From Fermentimonas sp. (GTDB lineage: Bacteria; Bacteroidota; Bacteroidia; Bacteroidales; Dysgonomonadaceae), in assembly GCA_028683355.1 (NCBI GenBank), contig JAQUIZ010000006.1:1-58811 (forward strand): 58,811 nt of DNA, given 5' to 3'. Shown here piece by piece: positions 58,552-58,811 of this stretch. Position numbers and translations under genes: made by a program. Position 1 is the first letter of the stretch; each line of letters opens with the position of its first letter. The notes under the pieces were generated by a model. That model saw only the letters and a list, made by a program, of their open reading frames with translations, ran no database searches and was not told the DNA's origin.

Positions 58552-58811
58552 TTAGATATATTCTATGTTCAAAATTTCATATACAATATCTTTTTTGTCT
58601 CGTTTTAAGATTGCTTTATCACCAACTATTTTATTTGTCAATACCTTAGCTAAAGGCGAAATAAATGATATTTTCCCCTTTGAGACATCGGCTTCGTCAA
58701 CACCAACAATTTGAAAAGTTTTAATCCTATTGGTTTCTCCTATCTTGAGGGTTACTGATGCACCAAATCTTACTTCATTTTGTGGCTGCTCTTCTAAATT
58801 GACTATTATGG
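58552..58811 (-). CDS. GreA/GreB family elongation factor, C-terminal part (cut by window end)
   Basis: Only the last 86 codons are in the window; the gene continues beyond 58811 and has no start here. The translation has the C-terminal FKBP-like domain of Gre factors: VRFGASVTLKIG, QIVGVDEADVSKGKISFISPLAKVL and the last strands ending NIEYI. GreA/B factors bind the RNA polymerase secondary channel and rescue backtracked complexes. The N-terminal coiled coil that would separate GreA, GreB or a Rnk-like protein is not visible. Confidence 0.8.
   Translation of the reverse strand, partial: IIVNLEEQPQNEVRFGASVTLKIGETNRIKTFQIVGVDEADVSKGKISFISPLAKVLTNKIVGDKAILKRDKKDIVYEILNIEYI

Noticed and set aside
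1-58811. Insertion sequences, prophage, CRISPR array or toxin-antitoxin module
   Set aside because: No transposase, integrase, cas gene, regularly spaced repeat array with unique spacers, or paired small toxin gene was seen on either strand.

Overview
This is AT-rich chromosomal DNA of a Bacteroidota member, most likely order Bacteroidales (a Dysgonomonadaceae/Porphyromonadaceae-type genome is my guess, not proven). The evidence is the repeated promoter element TAnnTTTG, in two or three cases with TTG about 20 bp upstream; the near absence of Shine-Dalgarno sequences; the trp gene order B-E-G-D-C-F-A; and families typical of the phylum (a PorW/SprE-like type IX secretion lipoprotein, DUF3810, DUF4251, DUF5020, DUF6146, DUF6427). 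There is no phage, insertion sequence, CRISPR array or plasmid module. Nearly everything is housekeeping or envelope biology.

Layout: 1-5.3 kb holds a secreted Gfo/Idh/MocA oxidoreductase, rpmI-rplT without infC, a GH43 lipoprotein, a flavin-type oxidase, a periplasmic thioredoxin and an rRNA/tRNA 2'-O-methyltransferase. 5.3-14.2 kb holds an S9 peptidase, a Cu(+)-ATPase, DUF6146 and DUF3810 proteins, a CopZ-like protein, a glycerophosphodiesterase lipoprotein, and a short chimeric ORF that looks like a deletion scar (start of an ABC ATPase joined to the end of an outer-membrane barrel). 14.3-21.2 kb is the complete tryptophan operon, preceded by what I read as an undocumented leader: a promoter, an 18-codon peptide with tandem Trp codons and a 15-bp terminator hairpin. 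21.3-31.2 kb has an EamA transporter and then a long minus-strand block (cysS, NSS transporter, aroA, a CCxxHxxC membrane protein, ZnuB-like permease, PorW-like lipoprotein, rdgB, Gfo/Idh). 31.4-39.1 kb (plus) has a DUF5020 barrel with a purine permease, GT39-gtrA, efp, radC, a DUF59 protein, lpxH and a DUF1080 lipoprotein. 39.2-47.3 kb (minus) is one long operon that opens with a nitronate monooxygenase/FabK-like protein and DPP IV, followed by an MBL hydrolase, three glycosyltransferases, a methyltransferase and a TrmH-like enzyme. 47.4-58.8 kb holds purD, DUF6427, DUF4251, alkaline phosphatase, surE-lpxB-pfkA, acpP-fabF-rnc, purN, a tRNA-Leu(UAG) and the end of a greA-like gene cut by the window edge.

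How they connect: aroA supplies chorismate to the trp operon; copA and the CopZ-like protein handle copper; lpxH and lpxB act in lipid A synthesis; acpP-fabF and possibly the FabK-like protein act in fatty-acid synthesis; purD and purN in purine synthesis, with a purine permease and outer-membrane channel as the salvage side.

The most interesting non-coding signals are the trp leader (14290-14484), two intergenic arrays of degenerate 11-bp tandem repeats built on a TAAG core (11255-11320 and 36319-36373), and an overlapping set of TTGTGCA inverted repeats between acpP and purN. I did not find a clear new multi-gene system. The trp leader is the best candidate for something not previously described in this organism, and I could not identify a strong antiterminator by eye.
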